NCBI GenBank assembly: GCA_025936205.1
Contig: JAICTU010000118.1
Coordinates: forward strand, 1 to 19,943
DNA from: Polyangiaceae bacterium
GTDB lineage: Bacteria; Myxococcota; Polyangia; Polyangiales; Polyangiaceae
Length of the DNA: 19,943 nt
Direction of reading: 5' to 3'
The translations under genes were made by a program, and so were the position numbers. Positions 1 to 6,694 of the stretch are shown here, piece by piece; within the stretch, counting starts at the first letter, position 1; each line of letters opens with the position of its first letter. Under the pieces are notes generated by a model. It saw only the letters and a program-made list of their open reading frames with translations, made no database searches and was not told the DNA's origin.

Positions 1-1101
1 GCGCACACGCCATTTTCATCGAGCGTTGCGCTTCTCTCTCGCGACCTTCTCTCCCGATGCAAATTCACGCGCGGCAACCATCGGGTTCGCCGATCCGGAG
101 CCTCGACGAGGACCGCGCTTCGTCGGCGTGCGCCTTCCGCTTCCGCACGGCCCCGTGCGCCCCCGCACGGCGCGCTGGCTCGCGCGAGGCCGTATCGTGT
201 TCGCGCGGGTTGCGTGCGCCACTCTCGCAAGGCCGTCCCGCTTCCGGTCGCTGCGTCGCCGTCCATCCAGTTCAGAAGGTCTGCCCAGTGCCTGCCGGAC
301 TCGCGCGCCAGGCTGACGGCGGTCCAAGGCCGTTGTGCGCCCCGAGGAGTCGGACGGTGTCGTGGAGTGGAGGGTCCGGCTCATTCCCTCAGCACAGCGT
401 GCGCTCGAATGCTGCACGCCGCCGCTGCGCTCATCTCGAGGGGCCGCCCGCTGTCATCCCCGGCCCAGTGCCGAGATGTGACGAATCATGAGGCCCCAGC
501 CTCGCTTGCCTGCCTCGGTTCTGAGCGTGGCTTCGAACCCGAGGGGGGTGTCGCGGCTCGGGGCTTGGTTCTTCCTGTTGTCAGGGGAGATACCGCTGCG
601 AGCTTTCTGAGGGGTTGGTCTCAGGCGAAAGCTTCCTGGGCGCTCCTTGCGGGCACCTTTGGCGCTTTGTGGGTTCGGCGGTGGCGGGGTTGGTCGTCCC
701 TGGAGATCGGGGGTGCGCTGGCCAAGGTGAAACGCAGCGCGGTCTTCACTGCGCGGCATTCGCATGCCCTCGTTCCGGAGGGAACCTGACTCGGGGGGAT
801 TTCGTAGCTCGGCCGTGAGCGACGAGGGGGTGCGTATGGTGGAGATCCGGCCCTGAGAAATCCCCGCGAACTGGTCGCAAAAAAAGAGCCGGCGATCTCC
901 AAGGACTCGCTCCGCTGAGTTTTCCAACTCCGGCAGTGCCCTTTTTTGTGAGGCGTCAGGTTCCCATGTGGAACTTCACTGGCGCAAAATGAGGGGCACC
1001 TCGCGTTGCGCCGTTTCGTCGAACGCTTATCCGCGCGCCCCCCCCCGCGCGGCGCGCTCCTGGTACGCGCTAGGGCGTTTGAGAGACGAGCCGCAGCGCG
1101 C
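1..1101. other. Stretch without a convincing gene
   Basis: I find no reading frame here with a recognisable domain, good start context or the composition of the real genes in this window. The possible frames on both strands overlap each other heavily, are rich in Arg, Pro, Ser and Ala, and look like the chance frames expected in GC-rich DNA. Visible structure includes a 7-bp inverted repeat (CCCGATG at 53-59, CATCGGG at 79-85), the structured repeat at 841-900, a T6 run near 950, and a run of nine C at 1038-1046 flanked by GC-alternating sequence. A decayed gene cannot be excluded. Confidence 0.5.
841..900 (+). repeat. Structured intergenic repeat, copy 1
   Basis: This is one of three related copies in the window; the others are at 15958-16000 (+) and 16209-16260 (-). 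All share a core reading CCCTGAGA, then a C-rich spacer, CGAA, a GC-rich loop, CGC and an A-rich run ending in GAGC. Here GGAGATC (841-847) can pair with GATCTCC (894-900), CCGGC (847-851) with GCCGG (888-892), and inside them GCGA (866-869) with TCGC (875-878) around a 5-base loop. The two outer pairings share position 847, so they compete slightly. No gene overlaps it. Its function is unknown; a structured RNA, a REP-like element or a small non-autonomous mobile element are all possible. Confidence 0.6.
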
Positions 1102-2031
1102 TCATGGGGCGGTGGTGGGGACGTGGACTGTGAGGGGGGCCCGTTCGTGGAGGCGGACGGTGGCCGCGAGGGGGATGCCGGTGGGGGAGAGCTCGATCGT
1201 GAGCGGGGCTGGCGCCGGGAGGAAGGTGCCGGGGGCGATGCGGGGCACTCCGCGGCGTGCGGGCACGGCGTTGAGCGGGAGGATCAGTTCGAGCTCTTCG
1301 ACGGTCAGTCCCTTGCTGGCGTGGTCGTAGCAGAGGGCGGCCAGGCCGCCGCGCACGTCGCGCGCGCAGATGCCTTGCTGGCGCGGCAGTTGGTCGTTCC
1401 AGGCGTCTTCCGTCACGCGCTCGGCGGCGGGAGGCTGGTTGTCCCACGGTGCAACGCGCAGGTTGTCGAGGCTGCGCGCGGGGTGGTCGATCTCCGGGAT
1501 GGCCGCGAGATCGGCGATGCACAGGTTGCCGCCTTCGCTCGGGCCCGCCACGTGGATCAGGGGGCGCGAGATTGCGGGCGCGGCCAGCGCCGCAGCGCCC
1601 AGCCGTTGGATCTGTTCGAGCACGGCCGCCCGGCGAGCGCTGTCGACTTGCTTCGCGACCGTGATGCCTTGCGCCAGCACGCGTCCGAGCGACGCCTGGT
1701 GGCCGTAGCGCAGCGCCACCAGAAGCGCGGCAATGCCGCTGGGCACGGCCACGCGCGCCGCGAGCGGCGCCTGTTCCTCGGGGGGGAGACCACGCGGTCG
1801 GCGCAGCTCCAGTCCCGGCTGGCGCTGGCGGCCGTCAAAAGCACGAAAGCCGGCTCCCACTTGCGCCATCAATAGAGCGAGCGGACCAAACAGCACGCCC
1901 GGCGATTGTCCCGCGGCAGCAAAGAAGCCGCTTGCCACCGCCCCGATCGCATCGCCGCCCGCCTGCAGGTAGGCCTGCGCGGCCTCGGCAGCGATCGGCT
2001 CGCTCGCCACCGCGAGCCCGGAGCGTTTCAT
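1102..2031 (-). CDS. Short gamma-glutamyltransferase-like protein
   Basis: The 309-residue product resembles gamma-glutamyltransferases, which cleave and transfer gamma-glutamyl groups of glutathione-like substrates. Near the N-terminus it has the family pattern VASEPIAAEAAQAYLQAGGDAI, here with Asp in the GGNA-D-A segment, followed by AVPSGIAALLVALRYG, matching the family's VPG...YG region. The C-terminal part (DVRGGLAAL, then APGTFLPAPAP) resembles the small-subunit sheet. It is much shorter than a typical GGT (about 550 residues). The expected TTHxSVVD processing and nucleophile motif reads QQGICARD, so the catalytic Thr appears absent. No signal peptide is obvious. The ATG at 2031 is chosen because it overlaps the preceding stop as ATGA and has GAGG just upstream. 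Catalysis is doubtful; the fold assignment is moderate. Confidence 0.65.
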   Translation of the reverse strand: MKRSGLAVASEPIAAEAAQAYLQAGGDAIGAVASGFFAAAGQSPGVLFGPLALLMAQVGAGFRAFDGRQRQPGLELRRPRGLPPEEQAPLAARVAVPSGIAALLVALRYGHQASLGRVLAQGITVAKQVDSARRAAVLEQIQRLGAAALAAPAISRPLIHVAGPSEGGNLCIADLAAIPEIDHPARSLDNLRVAPWDNQPPAAERVTEDAWNDQLPRQQGICARDVRGGLAALCYDHASKGLTVEELELILPLNAVPARRGVPRIAPGTFLPAPAPLTIELSPTGIPLAATVRLHERAPLTVHVPTTAP

Positions 2032-2711
2032 GTTTCCTCGATTTCGCTCGGCTCGAGCGGCTCGAGCGGCTCGTCGTCGACGCCCTGCCCCAGCGCGCGC
2101 AGAATCTCGCGCGCCCCTCGACCTTCCACGACCACGAACGCTTCGGAGAAACCGCGGATGCGCTCCGCCACGCGCTCGGCCAGGCCCAAGCCCACGCGCG
2201 CGCCTCTGCCGAACGCGAGCAAGCGCGCGTAGAGCACCTCGCCGGGCACCGGGTCGCGCTGGGCGATGTCCTGCACCAGGTGCGCGCCGAGCTCCGCCGC
2301 GGCCGCCGCGGCAGCGCTGTCTTCCTACAGCCCAGCGGGCTCCCAGGCGATGCGCACGTCGGGGGCCTTCAGCTGCGCGAAGAGGGTCGCCAGATCCTCG
2401 CGCGACTTGCGCGTCGGACGCACGCTCGCGGGCGTGCGCACCACCCACCACCGGGGCTTCACGATGTTGGCGATCGCGCGCACTGACTTCCAGGCACGCT
2501 CGGCCTTTTCGCCCCCTTCCAGGTTCGAGAGGTCGCTCGGCAGCACCAGGCTGAAGACGAAGCCCTTTGGCGCGACCGTCGCACAGGACTGGAGGCGCGG
2601 CTTGCCAGGCACGTTGCCCGGCTCGCAATCGATCTCCAACAGTGAGAACTGGTGTGCGTAGCGACCGAAATCCTTGGGAATGTGGGTCTCACCCACATGC
2701 GCGGAGGCCAT
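2028..2711 (-). pseudogene. DUF72 (YecE-like) gene with in-frame TAG
   Basis: The frame encodes a DUF72-family protein (TIM-barrel fold, biochemical role unsettled). Residues about 13-75 carry the early family pattern (RYAHQFSLLEID, then VAPKGFVFSLVLPSDL). The region after the stop continues the same frame with the late family pattern (ELGAHLVQDI, then LYARLLAFG and the terminal helix). A single TAG at 2325-2327 (codon 129 from ATG 2711) lies in WEPAGL-stop-EDS, where relatives as I know them have Trp; TGG to TAG is one base. There is no frameshift. The 3' half has no ATG soon after the stop, although GTG 2274-2276 could restart. The start is uncertain because no clear ribosome site precedes ATG 2711 and the usual N-terminal GTSGW-like motif is missing. 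It follows trmD and is joined by ATGA to the GGT-like gene. Confidence 0.7.
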
Positions 2712-2835
2712 GGGCGGGCTACTACTGCCCCCCGGCGCCAGTGGCAAGCGGCCGCCCCGGCAGAACGCCTCGATTGTTCGCCCACGGCGATGTTTTGGCC
2801 CGATTCGAGGCAGCTGGGTGCGCCGCAGGGTGAAT

Positions 2836-3630
2836 TCAGCTGCCGCTGCTGCGAGAATCCGGCGGTTCGCTCGGGGCGCGGGGCGCCGCGGGCGCGGCAC
2901 TCGAGCTGCCGGGCGCCTCCGTAGAAGCTGTACCGCCGGTTGCCACCAGCAAATCGGGGCGCCGCTCCCGCGTGCGCTGCAGGGCTTGTTCCGAGCGCCA
3001 GCGGTTCACCTCGGCGTGATGCCCGCGGCGCAACACCTCGGGAACTTCCAGGCCCCTGAATTCCTGTGGTCGGGTGAACTGCGGAAACTCCAGCAGGCCC
3101 CGGTTGGCAACGCTGAACGATTCGACCTGCGGCGACTCTCGATTGCCGAGCACGCCCGGCACGAGGCGCGCGGCAGCCTCGATGATCGCCATGGCCGCCA
3201 CCTCTCCGCCCGCCATCACGAAGTCTCCGAGCGAGACCTCCAGGTCAATGAAGTTGCGTAGGCGATCGTCGAAGCCCTCGTAGCGGCCGCACGCCAGCAG
3301 GAAGGCACCGTGATCGCGCAAGCGCTCCGCAGTGCGTTGCGTGAAGGGCTGGCCTTGCGGCGTCAAAACGATCCGCAGCGGGCGTTGCGGGGCAGAGAGC
3401 GCCGCTTCGGCCGCTTCCAGCGCCGCGACGACGCAATCGACGCGCAGCACCATGCCCGAGCCGCCGCCGGAGGGCGTGTCATCGACGCTCTTGTATCGGC
3501 CGATACCATGCGGGCGCAGATCCTCGATGTGTAACGAGACGAGCTTCGTCTCGATGGCGCGCCCGACCAAGCTCGTGGCGCCGAACGCCGCGATCAACTC
3601 GGGGAACAGGGTGACGACACCGACAAACAT
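2836..3630 (-). CDS. trmD: tRNA (guanine-37-N1)-methyltransferase TrmD
   Basis: TrmD methylates N1 of G37 next to the anticodon using S-adenosylmethionine and so prevents +1 frameshifting. The 264-residue product begins MFVGVVTLFPELI and carries the SPOUT trefoil-knot signatures: GGGSGMVLR, LTPQGQPF, LACGRYEGFDDR, SLGDFVMAGGE, then VPGVLGN and SFSVANRGLLEFPQFTRP with the VLRRGHHAEVNRWR helix. These cover the usual family length. About 35 extra Pro/Ser/Ala-rich residues at the C-terminus look disordered. Its ATG at 3630 follows the rimM stop after a single base, so the two are very probably translationally coupled. It lies in the order rpsP, khpA, rimM, trmD common in bacteria, but no rplS follows. 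Confidence 0.96.
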   Translation of the reverse strand: MFVGVVTLFPELIAAFGATSLVGRAIETKLVSLHIEDLRPHGIGRYKSVDDTPSGGGSGMVLRVDCVVAALEAAEAALSAPQRPLRIVLTPQGQPFTQRTAERLRDHGAFLLACGRYEGFDDRLRNFIDLEVSLGDFVMAGGEVAAMAIIEAAARLVPGVLGNRESPQVESFSVANRGLLEFPQFTRPQEFRGLEVPEVLRRGHHAEVNRWRSEQALQRTRERRPDLLVATGGTASTEAPGSSSAAPAAPRAPSEPPDSRSSGS

Positions 3631-3631
3631 G

Positions 3632-4276
3632 TCAGCGGCGGGCTTTGTGGCTCGGCGGGCTGGATGTTCCCGCGAGCTCGGGCGGAGCAGCGGCGGCGTC
3701 CGCCTCCGAGCGCGCTGGGCTCGGCACCTCGAGCAGACCGTCGAGCGAGCGCAGCACGATTCCGTCCCCCGTCACGTCCACTCGCTCCAGCCACTCCTCG
3801 AGCAGAGGCTGCTCGTAGCGCGCGCCATCAGGAGACTCGATCACGATGGCATCGACGGACGGGTACATCTGGATCTCGAGCACGCGCCCGAGCGGGCCCG
3901 AGGGGCCCGAGACTTGAAGCCCGACCAGATCACACAGGTAGTATTCGCCTGCTTCGAGGGGCGGCAGATCCGCGCGCTGCACGCTCACCGTGGAGCCGCA
4001 GAGCGCCTCCGCCGCAGTGCGGTCCCCCACCCCGGCGAGCCGCAGCAGGATCCCTTTGCCCGTGGAACGGGTGCTCGCGATGACGTACGAGTCGCTCGCT
4101 CCGTCGGGACGCGACAGCAACACGCGCTCTGCTTCGAGCAGCGCTCGACTGTCAGGCCAGTCCAGCCGGACTTCCAGCTCGCCCTTCAAGCCGTGAGCGC
4201 GCGTCAGGCGCCCGATGCGCAGCGGCGCTCCGGCCCCGGTTGCGTCCCCGGCAGGGCTCGAGACAGACCGCGGCAT
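3632..4276 (-). CDS. rimM: 16S rRNA processing protein RimM
   Basis: RimM binds ribosomal protein S19 and helps mature the head of the 30S subunit. In the 214-residue product the N-terminal RimM domain starts at residue 19 (LRIGRLTRAHGLKGELEVRLDW), and the PRC-barrel domain begins near EYYLCDLVGLQV, followed by PLGRVLEIQMYPSVDAIVI. The last 35 or so residues are Ala/Pro/Ser-rich and extend beyond the usual family length of about 170-180. The start at 4276 gives an 18-residue leader before the conserved region and lies 14 bases after the khpA stop. No strong Shine-Dalgarno sequence is visible, so a slightly later start is possible. It lies one base upstream of trmD. Confidence 0.93.
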   Translation of the reverse strand: MPRSVSSPAGDATGAGAPLRIGRLTRAHGLKGELEVRLDWPDSRALLEAERVLLSRPDGASDSYVIASTRSTGKGILLRLAGVGDRTAAEALCGSTVSVQRADLPPLEAGEYYLCDLVGLQVSGPSGPLGRVLEIQMYPSVDAIVIESPDGARYEQPLLEEWLERVDVTGDGIVLRSLDGLLEVPSPARSEADAAAAPPELAGTSSPPSHKARR

Positions 4277-4290
4277 GTCGTCGACGATGT

Positions 4291-4527
4291 TTAGTCGACA
4301 ATATCCAGGTGCGCACGGCGCCCCAGCTTCGTCGACGCAGCCGTGAGGATGGTTCGCATCGACTGCGCGGTGCGGCCTTCCTTTCCGATGACCTTACCGA
4401 TGTCCCCCTTGGCCACCCGAAGCTCGATCAGGGAGTTCTGATCCCCTTCGATTTCCCGTACTTCAACGCTATCCGGGTCATCGACGAGGGCCTGTGCAAT
4501 CGTGCTGATGAGTTCCTTGAGTGGCAT
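4291..4527 (-). CDS. khpA: KH-domain RNA-binding protein KhpA
   Basis: This 78-residue protein is almost entirely one KH domain, with the GxxG loop seen as GKEG in VAKGDIGKVIGKEGRTAQSMRTIL. Family members (YlqC/KhpA) are small RNA-binding proteins, often encoded between rpsP and rimM, and in some bacteria pair with KhpB to influence small RNAs and cell elongation; that role here is inferred from family. The N-terminal helix (LKELISTIAQALVDDPDSVEV) is typical. The length matches the family. No strong ribosome site is visible before ATG 4527. It sits 180 bases downstream of rpsP and 14 bases upstream of rimM, all on the minus strand. Confidence 0.93.
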   Translation of the reverse strand: MPLKELISTIAQALVDDPDSVEVREIEGDQNSLIELRVAKGDIGKVIGKEGRTAQSMRTILTAASTKLGRRAHLDIVD

Positions 4528-4707
4528 GCCAGTTCGTTTCGAAAATGCTCACGCCGCCCCGTAGGAAGCCGCATCGCCCTGCCGCGACCGGACGGACCGC
4601 GACACGAAGGCCGCAAACGGAAGGAGAGCGTCAGGGCGGAAAGAGGTGAGCTCAGAGAATCGTGTGCGACGGGGTTGCCGCAACCAACGCCTCTCCGAGC
4701 CGCACGA

Positions 4708-4965
4708 TCAGCTCGGGGTCGACTCTTTCGCCGGAAACTTCTTCAGAAGGTTGAGCAGGGTCGCCGACGGCAGGGCGCCCTTCGACGTCCAGTACTCGTA
4801 GCGGGAACGCTCGATCTCGAACGCCTTGGGATTCACCACGGGGTTGTAGACCCCCAGGCGCTCGACGAAGCGTCCGTCTCGCGGGTTGCGCGAATCCGTA
4901 ACGACGATGCGGTAGTAAGGCGCCTTCTTGGTGCCGTGGCGAGCGAGTCGAATGTGGACGGCCAT
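4708..4965 (-). CDS. rpsP: 30S ribosomal protein S16
   Basis: S16 is a primary-binding protein of the 30S subunit body. The 85-residue product begins MAVHIRLARHGTKKAPYYRI and continues VVTDSRNPRDGRFVERLG and YNPVVNP, the standard S16 N-terminal block, with a matching C-terminal helix (GALPSATLLNLLKKF). Length and start agree with the family. It is the first gene of the translation operon. The 285 bases upstream separate it from the divergent NifU-like gene and should hold both promoters. An inverted repeat CTCCCG-AGCC-CGGGAG at 5021-5036 lies in its leader or promoter region. The 180-base gap to khpA shows no gene. Confidence 0.97.
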   Translation of the reverse strand: MAVHIRLARHGTKKAPYYRIVVTDSRNPRDGRFVERLGVYNPVVNPKAFEIERSRYEYWTSKGALPSATLLNLLKKFPAKESTPS

Positions 4966-5250
4966 CTTGGTTCTTCTGAGAGTGCTGAGTGTATCGTTGC
5001 GTCGCGTACAGTGGCGGGCTCTCCCGAGCCCGGGAGCGGGACCGCCGCGGGACCGGACCGGAGCCCAGCCATGCCCATCGACCGGAACCCCGCCGAATCG
5101 GTGACGTCCCTAGCACCCCAGCACTTCGGCGACAATGGCTTGGGCCGTTGTCAATCTTGCCCAGGCTGGGTTGGGGGCGCCACCCTAGGTGAAACTTCGT
5201 TCCCTGGTCAAGGCCCGTGGTAGATTTGAAAGCAGCCGAGTAGAAGTGGA
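4966..5250. promoter_or_regulatory. Divergent control region of rpsP and nifU-like
   Basis: The two flanking genes are transcribed away from each other, so this 285-base gap must hold promoters for both strands. I cannot assign confident -35/-10 boxes. On the minus strand the sequence nearest rpsP contains GATACACT about 30 bases before the ATG, a weak -10 candidate without a good -35. A 6-bp hairpin (CTCCCG 5021-5026, CGGGAG 5031-5036, loop AGCC) lies about 60 bases upstream of rpsP and could be a leader structure, for example for feedback control, but this is only a possibility. Confidence 0.4.
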
Positions 5251-5508
5251 ATGCGAGACGAAATTCTCACAGTCATTCGTGAAGTTCTGGCGCCGATGGT
5301 GGCCGCCGACGGGGGTCGCCTGTATGTGATTCGGGCCGATGCCGAGCGCGTGGACTTGCATCTCGCAGGCCGTTTTGCGGGTTGCCCAGGCAATCAGGTC
5401 GCCACCCAACGGGTGATTCAGCCAGCCATCGCCGCGGTCGCTCCCCGCGCGGAGCTGACCGTCACGTGGGGCCGGCTGGTCCCGACGGGAGCACAACAGA
5501 TCGACTGA
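5251..5508 (+). CDS. Small NifU C-terminal-domain-like protein
   Basis: The 85-residue product matches the NifU C-terminal (Nfu) domain: a helix IREVLAPMVAADGG, the strand VDLHLAG and the block FAGCPGNQVATQRVIQPAIAAVAP. Nfu proteins carry a CxxC that holds an Fe-S cluster between subunits. Here the first Cys is replaced by Phe (F42, codon TTT) while the second remains (C45), giving FAGC instead of CxxC. Normal cluster delivery is therefore doubtful. Length fits a single-domain Nfu. It is divergent from rpsP and convergent with the exported protein gene, so probably monocistronic. A strong terminator begins inside its last codons. The fold is fairly clear; the function is open. Confidence 0.8.
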   Translation: MRDEILTVIREVLAPMVAADGGRLYVIRADAERVDLHLAGRFAGCPGNQVATQRVIQPAIAAVAPRAELTVTWGRLVPTGAQQID

Positions 5509-5537
5509 CGGCCAATGGGCCGCCAGTCGATGCTTTT
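5500..5537 (+). terminator. Intrinsic terminator overlapping the nifU-like stop
   Basis: A 14-base arm (5500-5513, ATCGACTGACGGCC) pairs with 5518-5531 (GGCCGCCAGTCGAT) around a 4-base loop AATG, with only one mismatch (A5508 against C5523), followed by GCTTTT. The stop codon TGA (5506-5508) lies inside the left arm. This is the clearest Rho-independent terminator in the window. Confidence 0.85.
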
Positions 5538-5546
5538 CGTGAGGCG

Positions 5547-5570
5547 GGCCGCGCTCAGCGCAGCGCGGCC
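5547..5570 (-). terminator. Hairpin at the 3' end of the exported-protein gene
   Basis: GGCCGCGCT (5547-5555) and AGCGCGGCC (5562-5570) form a perfect 9-bp stem with a 6-base loop. It overlaps the last codons and the TGA (5555-5557) of the minus-strand gene. There is no T-run on the minus-strand side, but the stronger 5500-5531 hairpin lies just beyond it, so together they may stop transcripts from both converging genes. Confidence 0.5.
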
Positions 5571-6361
5571 TGCGTGTCCGGATCCAGGCCGGCCTCGGGC
5601 GCCGGCGCGTGCTGAGCACGCCCGTCCAGCACATTCTTCGTCAGCGCGTTATCCGAACGCACGAGCGCCACGCGGTCCGCTGCCAGCTTGACCAGGCGAA
5701 CGCGCTGCGGACCGCCATCGAACACCACGCTCTCGGATGGCGTGCTGGGCCCGCGCGTGCGCTTCGCCTTCGGACCCACGCTCGCGGCCACCTTGTCGGT
5801 CGCCTCTTTGAAATCCGCGCCCAACACACCGTGCGGCTCCAGGCGGTACTCGTCGTAGACCTTCCAGAGCTTGTCCTGGAAGAAGAAGAAGCGGCGCGTG
5901 TAACTCACGGCCTTCCCGTCCGCTCCCGCCCTCAGCACCTTGGTGGAGCTCATCGATTCGCCGTTGCCATGCGCGAACTCGTCGTGGAACTCCGATTTGT
6001 CGTAGGTCGTCGTCTTGAAGTCGAACTTCGAGATGTGGCGTAAGACCTTCTTCTGCTCTTCGAGCTGGTAGTCGAGCTCCTGAGTCTTCGGGCCCGGGTT
6101 GGTCTTGCGGTACTTCGCGACAAAGTGGCGATCCCACCAGCGGTCGTAGAGCCGAGCCACTTGATCGGCGCTCATTCCGAACTCCACCCCATCGGCCTCC
6201 AGCGCCAGCGGCGCCTTGGCATCTCCTGAGGTGTTCACTCCGGCAAGGGCCGCGCCGCCGTTCACCGCGGTTGGCTCTGCCGCTCCGGCGACACCTGCCG
6301 AAGCGGCCGCCACAGGAAGGACCAAACAGATGCTGAAGACGAGGGAGGTTAGGGAGTTCAT
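5555..6361 (-). CDS. Exported protein of unknown function
   Basis: The 268-residue product starts with a likely Sec signal peptide: a short polar start, the hydrophobic core LVFSICLVLPVAAASAGVAGA, and an Ala-x-Ala-type site near residues 25-28. There is no lipobox Cys. The mature part has the segment GVEFGMSADQVARLYDRWWDRHF, an acidic/basic helical stretch (LDYQLEEQKKVLRHISKFDFKTTTY), and an aromatic strand region (YTRRFFFFQDKLWKVYDEY). The pattern of predicted strands suggests a small periplasmic or secreted domain, but I do not recognise a family. The ATG at 6361 is chosen because it immediately precedes the signal peptide; longer upstream reading in the same frame runs through the map gene and is not credible. 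It converges on the nifU-like gene. Confidence 0.8.
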   Translation of the reverse strand: MNSLTSLVFSICLVLPVAAASAGVAGAAEPTAVNGGAALAGVNTSGDAKAPLALEADGVEFGMSADQVARLYDRWWDRHFVAKYRKTNPGPKTQELDYQLEEQKKVLRHISKFDFKTTTYDKSEFHDEFAHGNGESMSSTKVLRAGADGKAVSYTRRFFFFQDKLWKVYDEYRLEPHGVLGADFKEATDKVAASVGPKAKRTRGPSTPSESVVFDGGPQRVRLVKLAADRVALVRSDNALTKNVLDGRAQHAPAPEAGLDPDTQAALR

Positions 6362-6694
6362 TTCGATTCCACACTTCTCGGAGCGAAGCCGACAGGCGCG
6401 CCTCACCGGGCGGTGAAGACACTCTCTGGTGAATGACGCTCTGGAATGACTAAAGCGCACTGAAGACGAGTCAGCGGGTCCGCGCGGAAGGCAGGCCCCG
6501 ACGCTGCAGCGCTGATGCCCACATGACTCGACGACTGCCGCACAGTGTAGGGCGTCGCGCGTGCGAGTGCCACGTATCTGTGCCGAATTGGAGGTCAAAT
6601 CGCCGAACCCCGGGAGCGCCGCCGGAGCGCCGCGCGAACCACACCCGACGATCCTGCTCGACGCGTCGAAACCGAGACGGCACACTATCGAGCC
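6362..6694. promoter_or_regulatory. Divergent control region of map and exported protein
   Basis: This 333-base gap lies between two genes read away from each other and should contain both promoters. I see no gene and no convincing promoter boxes. On the minus strand the heptamer GTCATTC occurs twice close together between about 6425 and 6455, which may be chance. Confidence 0.4.

Noticed and set aside
454..927. Minus-strand frame of 157 codons in the gene-poor left end
   Set aside because: It has no recognisable motif, low-complexity Pro/Arg stretches and a repeat copy inside it.
940..960. T6 run near 950 as an intrinsic terminator
   Set aside because: The preceding GGCAGTGCC can form only a 3-bp stem.
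1038..1046. Run of nine C as a phase-variation tract
   Set aside because: It is not inside or just before a recognisable gene, and such runs are common sequencing trouble spots in GC-rich DNA.
2032..2628. N-terminal extension of the GGT-like frame up to 2628
   Set aside because: The extension is Arg/Gly/Ala-rich shadow of the DUF72 gene. The ATG at 2031 has a ribosome site and an ATGA overlap.
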